From assembly GCA_041687675.1 (NCBI GenBank), contig JAWLBM010000055.1:1-26469 (forward strand): a DNA stretch of 26,469 nucleotides. The letters run 5' to 3'. The stretch's first letter is position 1, and each line of letters opens with the position of its first letter. Origin of the DNA: JAWLBM01 sp041687675. GTDB taxonomy: Bacteria; Pseudomonadota; Alphaproteobacteria; Rhizobiales; Pleomorphomonadaceae. The notes beneath the pieces were generated by a model. It was not told the origin of the DNA. It did no database searches and saw nothing but the letters and a program-made list of their open reading frames with translations. This document shows positions 7,749 through 15,803 of the stretch, one piece after another. The position numbers and the translations under genes are program-made.

Positions 7749-9242
7749 ATGGACGGTCTCTTCCATGCGATCGCCGCCGTGAGCACCTGGCAGGTGCTTG
7801 CCGCCGCCGCGGGCGGCGTGCTCTGGGGCATTCTCGGCGGCGCCCTGCCCGGCATCTCGCCGTCGATCGCCATGGCGCTGCTCCTTCCCTTCACCTACGA
7901 CATGTCGCCGGTGATGGCGGTGGTGATGCTCGGCTCGGTCTACATCGGCGCCGAGTACGGCGGCTCGATCCCGGCCATCCTGATCCGCACGCCCGGCACC
8001 AACGCCGCGGCGGCGACCGTCATCGATGGCTATGTGATGCACCAGAACGGCCGTGGCGGCGAGGCGCTCGGCCTGTCGCTGACCGGCGGCACCATCGGCG
8101 GCCTGTTCGGCCTGATCCTGCTCGCCACCCTCACCAAGCCGCTGTCGAGCCTGGCGCTGATGTTCACCCCGCCGGCCTATTTCGCGCTCGGCATGCTCGG
8201 CCTCAGCATCATCGCCTCGGTGTCCGAGGGCTCGTTGCTGAAGGGCCTGATCGCGGGCATCCTCGGCCTGATGCTGGCGACCGTCGGCACCGACCCGCTC
8301 TCGGGCGTCACCCGCTTCACCTTCGGCGAGCCCGAACTCCTCGAGGGCGTCCATTTCATCCTGATCATGCTCGGCGTCTTCGCGGTCGCCGAACTGATGA
8401 CGAAGATCGCGGAGAAGGAGACCGACGAGGGGGTCCGGCCGGAGAGCGTGTCGCGGCTGGTGCTGCCGAGCCTCGGCAAGCTCTGGTCGCTGCGCCGCGC
8501 CCAGGCGATCGGCTGCGCCGTCGGCGCGCTGGAGGGCCCCGTGCCGGGCGCCGGCGGCACGGTCGCCTCCTTCCTCTCCTACAACGAGGCGCGGCGCTGG
8601 TCGAAGACGCCGGAGGAATTCGGCAAGGGCTCCGAGGAGGGCGTCATCGCGCCCGAGACCGCCAACAACGTCGTGACGGCGACCGCGCTGGTGCCGACCC
8701 TCAGCTTCGGCATCCCCGGCTCCAACTCGACCGCGATCCTGCTCGGCGGCTTCCTGATTCACGGACTGCAGCCAGGGCCCCTGCTCTTCTCGACCAATCC
8801 GGACGTCGTCTACGGGCTGTTCGGCGGACTGTTCGTCGCCAACCTGATGATGTTCCTGTTCGGCATCGTCATCCTGGGCCCGGCGATCTGGCTGGTGAAC
8901 CGGCCGCGGCCGTATCTCAACGCGGTGATCCTGGCGCTGGTCTTCTCCGGCATCTACTCGATCAACCACAGCCTGTTCGACCTTGCCGTGGTGCTGGGGG
9001 CGGGCGTCGTCGGCTACGCCATGCGCGTGCTGCGCTTCCCCACCCTGCCGCTGATCCTCGGCCTCGTCCTCGGCTACATGATCGAGAGCAACTACCGTCG
9101 CTCGCTGCTGCTCACCCGCGGCGACCACATGGTGTTCTTCGAGAACGGCGTCAGCGCCTTCCTGATGATCTGCGCGATCATCGTCCTCGTGCTCGCCGCG
9201 GTCACCGAGATCCGCCGCTTCCGCCGCGCGGCGGATGCCTGA
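7749..9242 (+). CDS. tctA: TTT transporter large membrane subunit TctA
   Basis: A 497-residue polytopic inner-membrane protein, the usual TctA length, with about 11-12 hydrophobic helices. Signature stretches are GGALPGISPSIAMALLLPFTYDM (two half-motifs around residues 33-55), GSVYIGAEYGGSIPAILI, TPGTNAAAATVIDGY and the repeated-half motif GPVPGAGGTVASFLSYNEA (from about residue 262) with PTLSFGIPGSNSTAILLGGF. The two PGxxP/G-containing loops reflect an internal duplication and are thought to line the substrate path. It completes the cation-coupled importer with TctC and TctB, and is followed 99 nt later by PrpD paralogue 3 on the same strand. Confidence 0.96.
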   Translation: MDGLFHAIAAVSTWQVLAAAAGGVLWGILGGALPGISPSIAMALLLPFTYDMSPVMAVVMLGSVYIGAEYGGSIPAILIRTPGTNAAAATVIDGYVMHQNGRGGEALGLSLTGGTIGGLFGLILLATLTKPLSSLALMFTPPAYFALGMLGLSIIASVSEGSLLKGLIAGILGLMLATVGTDPLSGVTRFTFGEPELLEGVHFILIMLGVFAVAELMTKIAEKETDEGVRPESVSRLVLPSLGKLWSLRRAQAIGCAVGALEGPVPGAGGTVASFLSYNEARRWSKTPEEFGKGSEEGVIAPETANNVVTATALVPTLSFGIPGSNSTAILLGGFLIHGLQPGPLLFSTNPDVVYGLFGGLFVANLMMFLFGIVILGPAIWLVNRPRPYLNAVILALVFSGIYSINHSLFDLAVVLGAGVVGYAMRVLRFPTLPLILGLVLGYMIESNYRRSLLLTRGDHMVFFENGVSAFLMICAIIVLVLAAVTEIRRFRRAADA

Positions 9243-9341
9243 CCGGCGGGCCGGACGACCGCCGCACCCTGCCAGGCGCGGCGGCCGGGACCGGCCCGCC
9301 GCGCCGCCCGCGACCTTCGACCCCTGAAAGAAAGACCCGAC

Positions 9342-10733
9342 ATGGCCCGCGAGAACACCCCGCCCGCCGGCGAGGCGATCGCCGAACGCTTCGCCGCCTG
9401 GGCGACCTCCCTGGAGGCGTCCGACATCCCCGCCGCCGTCCGCGAGACCGCCACCCGCGCGCTTGTCGACCATGTCGGCCTCGCCGTCTCCGCCCGGCAC
9501 GAGCCCTATGTGCGGGCAATCGCGGAGAGTTGGGACGGCGAGGGAGGCTGCACCGCCTTCGGCCACGGCCGGGGCTTCGACGCCGCCGGCGCCGCGCTCG
9601 TCAACGGCACCGCCTCGCACGGGGAGGACTACGACGACACCTTCGAGGGCTCGCCGATGCACAGCACGGCGGTGGTGATGCCGGCCGTGCTCGCCGCGGC
9701 GGAGCGCTTCGGCCTGTCCGGCGCCGACGTCCTGCGCGGGGCGATCGCCGGGGCCGAACTCGTCTGCCGGATGGCGGTGGTCGCCCCCACGGCGCAGCAC
9801 CGGGCCGGCTTCCACCCGACCGCCGTGATGGGCGCCCTCGGCTCGGCGATCGCCGTCGCGACCGCGATGCGGATGAGCCCGCGGCAGGCGACGGATGCCC
9901 TCGGCGTCGCCGGCAGCTTCGCCTCCGGCATCATCGAATACCTCGCCGAGGGGACCTGGACGAAGCGCATCCATCCGGGCTGGTCCGCCCAGGCGGGCCT
10001 GCGCGCCGCCCTGCTCGGCCGGGCGGGCTTCCTCGGGCCGCGCACGGTGTTCGAGGGCGAGCACGGCTTCTTCTTCGCCTTCGGCGACAAGCGGATCGCG
10101 CCGGACTTCTCCCGCCTCCTCGAAGGGCTCGGCTCCGACTGGTACGCCGGGCGGATCGCCTTCAAGCCCTACGCCTGCGGCACCATGGTGCAGCCCTTCA
10201 TCGACTGCGCCCTCCGCCTCGCCGCCGAGGGCGTCGATCCCGCGCGGGTCACGGACGTCCTGTGCAAGGTCGGCGAGGGCACGGTCCATCGGCTCTGGGA
10301 ACCTCTCGCCGAGAAGCGCCGGCCGTCGACCCCCTACTCCGCCAAGTTCTCCGTGCCCTACGGCGTCGCGATCGGCCTCGTCGACCGGGCCGTCGGCCTC
10401 GGCCAGTTCACCGAGGAGCGGATCGCCGACCCGGCCGTGCTCGGCCTCGCCGCCAAGGTGCGCTACGAGATCGACCCGGACGACGAATACCCGCGCAACT
10501 ACACCGGCACGGTGATCGTCACCCTCGACGACGGCACGGTCCGCGAGGCGCGCCAGCCGCACCTTCGCGGCGGCGTGCGCGAGACGCTGCCGATGGAGGA
10601 GATCCTGGCGAAGTTCCGCGCCAACTGCCACCACGGCGGCTGGTCCGACGCGCGGGCGGAGGCCTGCGCCGACGCGCTCCGCGGCCTGTTCGACGCCGGC
10701 GACGTCCGGGCGCTGTCGAGCTTCCGCGGCTAG
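9342..10733 (+). CDS. MmgE/PrpD family protein 3
   Basis: A 463-residue family member with loop HGEDYDDTFEGSPMHSTA (Asp96, Asp98, Asp99, Thr100, His107), GFHPTAVMGALGSA, the lysine segment GTWTKRIHPGWSAQAG and KPYACGTMVQPFIDCAL. Key positions are intact, unlike paralogue 1. The HPGWSAQAGLRAALLGRAGFLGP and EGEHGFFFAFG stretches place it in a different subgroup from paralogue 2. The start at 9342 follows GAAAGAAAG. It ends the SDR-tct operon, so it is probably co-expressed with the transporter and acts on the imported acid or on a product of TcuAB. Reaction not assignable from sequence. Confidence 0.93.
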   Translation: MARENTPPAGEAIAERFAAWATSLEASDIPAAVRETATRALVDHVGLAVSARHEPYVRAIAESWDGEGGCTAFGHGRGFDAAGAALVNGTASHGEDYDDTFEGSPMHSTAVVMPAVLAAAERFGLSGADVLRGAIAGAELVCRMAVVAPTAQHRAGFHPTAVMGALGSAIAVATAMRMSPRQATDALGVAGSFASGIIEYLAEGTWTKRIHPGWSAQAGLRAALLGRAGFLGPRTVFEGEHGFFFAFGDKRIAPDFSRLLEGLGSDWYAGRIAFKPYACGTMVQPFIDCALRLAAEGVDPARVTDVLCKVGEGTVHRLWEPLAEKRRPSTPYSAKFSVPYGVAIGLVDRAVGLGQFTEERIADPAVLGLAAKVRYEIDPDDEYPRNYTGTVIVTLDDGTVREARQPHLRGGVRETLPMEEILAKFRANCHHGGWSDARAEACADALRGLFDAGDVRALSSFRG

Positions 10734-10974
10734 GAGATCCGCATCGACATTGGACGCGCCAGCCGGACGAGGTCGGCGCGCCAGCTTCGCCTCGCCGGGT
10801 CATCCGCCCCGCGGCCGCAGCCCCTGCCGGCCCTCCGCCCTTCCGCCCGCGCGGCTGCGCGACCATAGCCCGGTTTCCCGTGGGTCCGGAAATCGGAGCA
10901 ATATTTTCGATCGTGCATTTAACCGGAATTTCAGTGCCGCCCGGTAGCGTGCCTCCCAAGTCGGGAGACCCTGC
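10734..10974. other. Intergenic region before the TadE/G-like gene
   Basis: No convincing coding signal. The right half, about 10885-10935, is notably AT-richer (GGAGCAATATTTTCGATCG, then GCATTTAACCGG) than anything nearby and probably holds the promoter of the TadE/G-like gene. It separates the PrpD operon from that gene. Confidence 0.4.
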
Positions 10975-12183
10975 ATGGTGCGGCGCATCCATCGTTTGCT
11001 CAAACACCGGTCCGGCAACGTGGCCATCATCTTCGCCCTCGCCCTGCTCCCCGTCATGGGGGCGGTCGGCGCCGCGGTCGACTTTGCCCGGATCTCGAAT
11101 GTCGACCGGCGTCTCCAGAACGCGGTGGACACGTCGGCCATTGCGGGTCTGTTGACCCGTTCAGCCGCCAGTCAGGATCGGCACGCCGCCGCGGAGGCTT
11201 CGCTGGCGAGCAACTACAACGGCCCCCCAGCCACCCTGGCGACCTCCGGCGACAGCCAGATCTACACCGCGACGGCCGACCTCGATCTGCCGCTGGCTTT
11301 CATGCCGCTGTTCGGCTTTGACACGGCGCCCGTCAGCGCGACCGCGACGGCCGTGAAGGTGTTCGATAACCCGCCGCCCTGCGTGCTGGCCCTCAACGGT
11401 TCGAAGCCCGGTGCGGTGACCATCACCGGCAACGCCGACGTGGTGACCTCGAACTGCGTGATCTACTCCAACTCCGAAGATCCCGCCGGAATGAAGATCA
11501 TGGGGTCGGCGAACGTCGTCGCCGACGGTCTTTGCAGTGCCGGCGGAGTCCAGACCAACAAGGCCCTCGTGCCGGCGCCGAAGGAATATTGCGCGCAGCT
11601 GGCGGATCCGTTCGCCCATGTTCCCGCGCCGTCCTACGCGTCCTGCACCGCCAACAACGTGAGCACCAAGCCCAACAAGAAGACGACCCTCAGCCCGGGT
11701 GTCTACTGCGGCGGGCTCGACCTCAAAGGCGAGGATACGCTCCAGCCGGGCACCTATGTCATCAAGAACGGCGGCCTCAAGATCAACAGCCAGGCCGATG
11801 TCCAGGGCACGGACGTGCTCTTCTACTTCACCGGAACCAACGCGGGCTTCGACATCAACGGCGGCGCAAGTCTCGACCTCAAGGCCCAGACGACGGGACC
11901 GCACGCCGGGATCCTCTTCATGCAGGACAAGTTCTCGAACGCCGGCGCGGACAACAAGCTGAACGGAGGCTCCGACGGCAACCTCGTCGGCGCCGTCTAT
12001 GCCCCGACCCAGAAGGTGACCTTCAACGGCAACAGCGGCTTCGGGCAGCAGTCTCCCTTCATGCCGATCATCGCGGACGAGGTCCACATCAGCGGCAGCA
12101 CGGAACTCAACATCGACATGACGTCGCTGTCACTCCCCTACTCCCTCCCGGCCACCGAGAGCGGGATCCGGCTGTCGCAGTAG
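10975..12183 (+). CDS. TadE/TadG-like envelope protein with beta-rich C-terminal domain
   Basis: A 402-residue protein. The N-terminus (KHRSGNVAIIFALALLPVMGAVGAAVDFARI, two adjacent segments in about residues 10-40) is the Flp pilus-assembly TadE/G-like signal-anchor. The stretch RRLQNAVDTSAIAG that follows is typical of TadG proteins. After about residue 140 comes a Gly/Asn/Asp-rich region with recurring short strands (GSKPGAVTITGNADVV, GGLDLKGEDTLQPGTYVIKNGGLKI, DINGGASLDLKA), suggesting a parallel beta-helix-like exported domain; Cys residues may pair outside. The N-terminal helix would anchor it in the inner membrane with the rest in the periplasm. GGGAG precedes the ATG. No other tad/cpa genes are nearby, so it is an orphan. 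Its less GC-extreme composition contrasts with the metabolic genes around it. Confidence 0.85.
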   Translation: MVRRIHRLLKHRSGNVAIIFALALLPVMGAVGAAVDFARISNVDRRLQNAVDTSAIAGLLTRSAASQDRHAAAEASLASNYNGPPATLATSGDSQIYTATADLDLPLAFMPLFGFDTAPVSATATAVKVFDNPPPCVLALNGSKPGAVTITGNADVVTSNCVIYSNSEDPAGMKIMGSANVVADGLCSAGGVQTNKALVPAPKEYCAQLADPFAHVPAPSYASCTANNVSTKPNKKTTLSPGVYCGGLDLKGEDTLQPGTYVIKNGGLKINSQADVQGTDVLFYFTGTNAGFDINGGASLDLKAQTTGPHAGILFMQDKFSNAGADNKLNGGSDGNLVGAVYAPTQKVTFNGNSGFGQQSPFMPIIADEVHISGSTELNIDMTSLSLPYSLPATESGIRLSQ

Positions 12184-12230
12184 CAGGCGGCCCGCCAAAA
12201 GAGGTTCACCGACGCGGCAAAGGCTGTTCT

Positions 12231-12251
12231 CCCCGGCCGCACGGCGCGGGG
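12231..12251. terminator. Possible bidirectional hairpin between convergent genes
   Basis: CCCCG-GCCG-CA-CGGC-GCGGGG forms an imperfect stem in the 113-bp gap between the convergent TadE/G-like gene and the gntR gene. There is no flanking T-run on either strand, so termination here is a guess from position. Confidence 0.3.
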
Positions 12252-12296
12252 ATCGATCGACAGCCCAGCTCCATGGCCCCCGGCCCGCTTGCCGGC

Positions 12297-12965
12297 TCAG
12301 CGGCGGATGAGTTCCAGCCGGGCCTCCAGCGCACCGCGGATGTGCTCGCGGGCGATCCGCTCGGCGGTGTCGGCGTCGCGGGCGGCGATGGCGTCGACGA
12401 TCCGCGCATGGTCCTCGACCGAGCTCGTGTAGCGGCCGTCCACGGTGAAGGTCGTCGTCTGCAGCAGCGCCAGCGCGTCGTGGAGCTCGTTCAGGGTGCG
12501 GATGAGATAGCGGTTGTGGGCGGCCTCGTAGAGACCCTGGTGGAAGGCGATGTTGGCGGTGGCGAGCGCGGCCGGGTCGCCGGCCGCCGCCTCGAAGCGG
12601 GCGGCCAGGCGGCGCAGGTCGTCGATGTCCCAGCGGGAGGCGTGCTCGGCCGCGAAGCGCGCCGCAGCGCCCTCCAGCATCTCGCGCATGCCGTAGAGCT
12701 CCAGCACCTGGATGCGCGACAGGGCGGTCACCGCCAGCCCGTCGCCGGAGCTCTCGAGCAGTCCCCGGTGCTGCAGCCGGGCCAGCGCCTCGCGGACCGG
12801 CGTCCGGCTGACGCCGAGCCGCTGCGCGACGTCCTCCTCGCGCAGCCGCTCGCCGGCGGCGTAGCGGCCCGCCTTGATGTCGTCGCGGAGCGTCTCGTAG
12901 ACGGCCTCCGCCCGCGACCGGCGTACCCGCGGCTCCTCCGCACTGCTGTCCGACTGCGTGTCCAT
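12297..12965 (-). CDS. GntR-family regulator, FadR/FCD subfamily
   Basis: A 222-residue DNA-binding regulator. The winged helix spans about residues 15-80, with recognition sequence EEDVAQRLGVSRTPVREALARL (two overlapping blocks, 43-64). The C-terminal FCD ligand domain is all-helical and keeps the metal-site histidines His142 (IAFHQGL), His186 (EDHARI) and His208 (REHIRG). The fourth ligand position is Asn138, a tolerated Asp/Asn variant. FCD regulators usually sense carboxylates. It is divergent from tcuAB, with TGTATACA about 115 bp upstream of its start in the shared region. It probably represses tcuAB, the SDR-tct operon and the divergent PrpD pair, released by the imported acid or a metabolite. 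Known tcu clusters use a LysR regulator (TcuR), so this is a replacement. Confidence 0.93.
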   Translation of the reverse strand: MDTQSDSSAEEPRVRRSRAEAVYETLRDDIKAGRYAAGERLREEDVAQRLGVSRTPVREALARLQHRGLLESSGDGLAVTALSRIQVLELYGMREMLEGAAARFAAEHASRWDIDDLRRLAARFEAAAGDPAALATANIAFHQGLYEAAHNRYLIRTLNELHDALALLQTTTFTVDGRYTSSVEDHARIVDAIAARDADTAERIAREHIRGALEARLELIRR

Positions 12966-13060
12966 CGCCGACGCCCGCCCGATCAGTTCACCCTGCGCAC
13001 CTTATCGCGGATCGCGCCCGGCGCTGCAACCGGGCCGCTCCCGCCGGGATGCGCCGTTCC

Positions 13061-13087
13061 TTGACACTCTGTATGCACATGTATACA
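13061..13087 (+). promoter_or_regulatory. tcuA promoter with tandem GntR-type boxes (site 3)
   Basis: TTGACA at 13061-13066 is a perfect -35 hexamer. TATACA at 13082-13087 is 15 nt downstream, a short spacer, as a candidate -10. TGTATACA (13080-13087) is the third exact copy of the shared octamer, and a near copy TGTATGCA lies at 13070-13077, one helical turn away. A dimer bound here would cover the promoter. The GTG of tcuA follows 33 nt later. Confidence 0.6.
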
Positions 13088-13120
13088 GCAACCACGGAGC
13101 AAACCAAGCCGGAGTCCTGC

Positions 13121-14536
13121 GTGTCGTCCCGCCCCGCCCGCCCGCCGCTTCCGCAAGAGGTCGACGTGCTCGTCGTGGGCGGAGGCAACGCTGCCCTCTG
13201 CGCGGCGATCGCAGCGCGGCGCCAGGGCGCGTCCGTGCTGGTGGCGGAGAAGTCGGACGCCTTCTGGCGCGGCGGCAACACCCGCCACACCCGCAACATG
13301 CGCTGCGCCCATGACACGGCGACCGACACGCTGACCGGCCCCTACAGCGAGGAGGAGTTCCTCGACGACCTTCTCCGCGTCACCGAGGGCGAGACGGACC
13401 TCGACCTCGCCCGGATGATGGTCCGGGAATCGAAGTCGATGCTCGGCTGGATCCAGGAGCAGGGCGTCCGCTTCCAGCCCTCGCTCGGCGGCACCCTCAG
13501 CCTCGGGCGAACCAACTCCTTCTTCCTCGGCGGCGGACGGGCGATGCTGAACGCGCTCTACCGCACCGCCGGCGACCTCGGCGTCTCGGTCGCCTACGAG
13601 ACGAGCCTGTCGGACATCGACCTCGAGGACGGGACCGTGCGCACGGCGACGCTGCGGCGCGACGGCGCCACCCACGTGATCCGGCCGCGCAGCGTGGTTG
13701 CCGCGGCGGGGGGCTTTGAGTCCAACATCGAGTGGCTGCGCGAGCACTGGGGGCCGGCGGCCGACAACTTCGTCATCCGCGGCACCCGCAACAACGACGG
13801 CGCGGTGCTCCGGATGCTCCTCGACGCCGGCGTCGCCGCGGTGGGCGATCCGCGCCAGTGCCATGCGGTCGCGGTCGATGCCCGCGCGCCGCGCTACGAC
13901 GGCGGCATCATCACCCGGCTCGACTGCGTCGTCTTCGGCATCGTCGTCAACCGCAACGGCCAGCGCTTCTACGACGAGGGCGAGGACGTCTGGCCGAAGC
14001 GCTACGCCATCTGGGGCCGCCTCGTCGCCCAGCAGCCGGGCGAGATCGCCTACATCCTGTTCGACGCCAAGTCGCGCGGGCTGTTCATGCCCTCGCTGTT
14101 CCCGCCGGTCGAGGCCGCCTCGATCGGCGAACTCGCCGGCAAGCTGGAGCTCGACGCCGGCCGGCTGGAGGCGACGGTGGAACGCTTCAACGCCGCCGTC
14201 CGGCCCGGCGCCTTCGACCCTGCGGCGCTCGACGACTGCCGCACGGAGGGGCTGGATCCGCCGAAGAGCCACTGGGCCCGGCGCCTCGACACGCCGCCCT
14301 ACTTCGCCTACCCGGTGCGGCCCGGGATCACCTTCACCTATCTCGCCACCCGCGTCGACGGCAGCGCCCGGGTCCTGATGCAGGACGGGCGGTCCGCCGC
14401 CAACCTGTTCGCGGCGGGCGAGATCATGGCCGGCAACGTGCTCGGCAAGGGCTACGCCGCCGGCATCGGCATGACCATCGGCAGCGTGTTCGGACGGATC
14501 GCGGGTGAAGGAGCCGCGCGGCATGCACGCAACTGA
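13121..14536 (+). CDS. tcuA: FAD-dependent tricarballylate dehydrogenase homologue TcuA
   Basis: A 471-residue flavoprotein of the fumarate reductase/succinate dehydrogenase flavoprotein superfamily, close in length to characterised TcuA. It has the dinucleotide motif VVGGGNAALCAAIAA (about residues 18-32), the FAD contact RGGNTRHTRNMR, the AAAGGFESN segment and the C-terminal FAD motif NLFAAGEIMAGNVLGKGYAAGIG. TcuA oxidises tricarballylate to cis-aconitate and passes electrons to TcuB. I chose the GTG at 13121: GGAG lies 6 nt upstream and an earlier start would place the promoter and operator inside the gene. The stop overlaps the tcuB start by 14 nt. Related flavoproteins act on other acids, so tricarballylate is the best but not the only candidate substrate. 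Confidence 0.88.
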   Translation: MSSRPARPPLPQEVDVLVVGGGNAALCAAIAARRQGASVLVAEKSDAFWRGGNTRHTRNMRCAHDTATDTLTGPYSEEEFLDDLLRVTEGETDLDLARMMVRESKSMLGWIQEQGVRFQPSLGGTLSLGRTNSFFLGGGRAMLNALYRTAGDLGVSVAYETSLSDIDLEDGTVRTATLRRDGATHVIRPRSVVAAAGGFESNIEWLREHWGPAADNFVIRGTRNNDGAVLRMLLDAGVAAVGDPRQCHAVAVDARAPRYDGGIITRLDCVVFGIVVNRNGQRFYDEGEDVWPKRYAIWGRLVAQQPGEIAYILFDAKSRGLFMPSLFPPVEAASIGELAGKLELDAGRLEATVERFNAAVRPGAFDPAALDDCRTEGLDPPKSHWARRLDTPPYFAYPVRPGITFTYLATRVDGSARVLMQDGRSAANLFAAGEIMAGNVLGKGYAAGIGMTIGSVFGRIAGEGAARHARN

Positions 14537-15635
14537 GACGCTGGCGGAAGCCGACCGGCTGATGACGATCTGCAACTCCTGCCGCTATTGCGAGGGGCTG
14601 TGCGCGGTGTTCCCGGCGATGGAGATGCGCCGCTCCTTCGCCGACGCCGATCTCAACTATCTCGCCAACCTCTGCCATGCCTGCGGCGCCTGCTACGACG
14701 ACTGCCAGTTCTCGCCGCCGCACGAGTTCGCGGTGAACGTCCCGGCCACCCTGGCCAGGGTCCGGCGGGAGAGCTGGGACGCCTACGTCTGGCCGCGCGC
14801 CTTCGCCGGCGTGTTCGCCAGGAACGGCCTCGCTATCGCCGTCGCGGCGGCGGTGTCGGTGGCGGCCTTCGTCGCCGGCTTCGTCGCCTTCGCCGATCCC
14901 GCCGCCCTCTTCTCGGTCCAGACCGGCCCCGGCGCCTTCTACCGGCTGATGCCGCACGAGACGATGGTGGCGATCTTCGGCGCCGCCTTCCTCTACGCCA
15001 TCGTCGCGATCGCCGTCGGGCTTGCCCGCTTCCGCGCGGACCTCGCCCGCGGCGAGACCTTCGCCGACGGCCGGGCGTGGGCCGCGGCCGGGCATGACGC
15101 GGCGACGCTGCGCTACCTCGACGGCGGCGGCGCCGGCTGCGCGATCACGCCGGGCGACCACGGGACCACCGGCCCCGACCGTCGGCGCCTGTTCCACCAC
15201 CTTACCTTCTACGGCTTCCTGCTCTGCGTCCTCTCCACCTCGGTGGCGACCGTGTGGCACTACGGGCTGGGCCGGGAGGCGCCCTACCCCTGGTGGGACC
15301 TGCCGGTGGTGCTCGGCACGCTCGGCGGGATCGGCATCACCATCGGGCCGGCCGGCCTCCTCGCCGAGCGCCGCCGCCGGCCGGCGGCGCTGCGGGACGA
15401 GGGCTCGACCGGGATGGACGTGGCCTTCACCGTCATGCTGCTCGCCACCGGCGTGACCGGACTGCTGCTGCTCGTGCTTCGCGAGACGGCGGCGATGGGC
15501 ATGCTGCTGGCGATCCACCTCGGCGTGGTGTTCGCCCTGTTCGTCACCATGCCCTACGGCAAGTTCGTTCACGGTCTCTACCGCTCACTCGCCCTCGCCC
15601 GCTACGCGCGGGAGCGGCGGCAGCACGGCGGCTGA
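14523..15635 (+). CDS. tcuB: TcuB: membrane-bound iron-sulfur/haem electron-transfer protein
   Basis: A 370-residue protein. Two [4Fe-4S] motifs lie near the N-terminus: C17-x2-C20-x2-C23-x3-C27 and C51-x2-C54-x2-C57-x3-C61. After about residue 95 come several transmembrane helices with histidines positioned as possible haem ligands (MPHETMV, RLFHHLTFYGF, ATVWHYG, LAIHLGVV, KFVHGLYR). TcuB re-oxidises the reduced flavin of TcuA and delivers electrons to the quinone pool. The start at 14523 has GAAGGAG 9 nt upstream and overlaps tcuA, indicating translational coupling. The third classical member, the MFS carrier TcuC, is absent; the TctABC system about 4 kb away probably replaces it. Confidence 0.92.
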   Translation: MHATETLAEADRLMTICNSCRYCEGLCAVFPAMEMRRSFADADLNYLANLCHACGACYDDCQFSPPHEFAVNVPATLARVRRESWDAYVWPRAFAGVFARNGLAIAVAAAVSVAAFVAGFVAFADPAALFSVQTGPGAFYRLMPHETMVAIFGAAFLYAIVAIAVGLARFRADLARGETFADGRAWAAAGHDAATLRYLDGGGAGCAITPGDHGTTGPDRRRLFHHLTFYGFLLCVLSTSVATVWHYGLGREAPYPWWDLPVVLGTLGGIGITIGPAGLLAERRRRPAALRDEGSTGMDVAFTVMLLATGVTGLLLLVLRETAAMGMLLAIHLGVVFALFVTMPYGKFVHGLYRSLALARYARERRQHGG

Positions 15636-15775
15636 GGCTCGAAGAATACGCTTAACTTGCATATTCCACCACCAACATCGCATCGAGGCACGACAAGCCG
15701 ATCGATCCCACGGTCTCGATCCGGACCTGAGGCGCCTGCTTTCTTCCGGCGCGGCCGGTCGCATGATAAGGATAT

Positions 15776-15787
15776 TCAAACCTTTGA
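15776..15787. promoter_or_regulatory. Small palindrome TCAAA-CC-TTTGA upstream of the split-barrel gene
   Basis: A 5+5 bp inverted repeat in the locally AT-rich gap after tcuB, 17-28 bp before the chosen start at 15804. It could be an operator for the split-barrel gene pair. Its short arms make chance likely. Confidence 0.25.
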
Positions 15788-15803
15788 TTTCGTGGCCGGC
15801 CCC

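Noticed and set aside
7539..10634. Very long minus-strand open frame (1031 codons) opposite tctB, tctA and prpD3
   Set aside because: The translation is Arg/Gly/Asp/His-rich with no family features, and it lies over three well-recognised genes. GC-rich third positions remove stops from the antisense frame.
12186..12196. GGCGG-C-CCGCC followed by AAAA as a terminator
   Set aside because: A one-base loop cannot form a stable hairpin, and the A-run is on the wrong side for either transcript.
13049..13120. Earlier tcuA start
   Set aside because: It overlaps the TTGACA and TGTATACA elements. The GTG at 13121 has a well-placed GGAG.
15657..15803. N-terminal extension of the split-barrel protein
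   Set aside because: The stretch is AT-rich, encodes Ser/Arg/Pro low-complexity text and looks like a promoter region.
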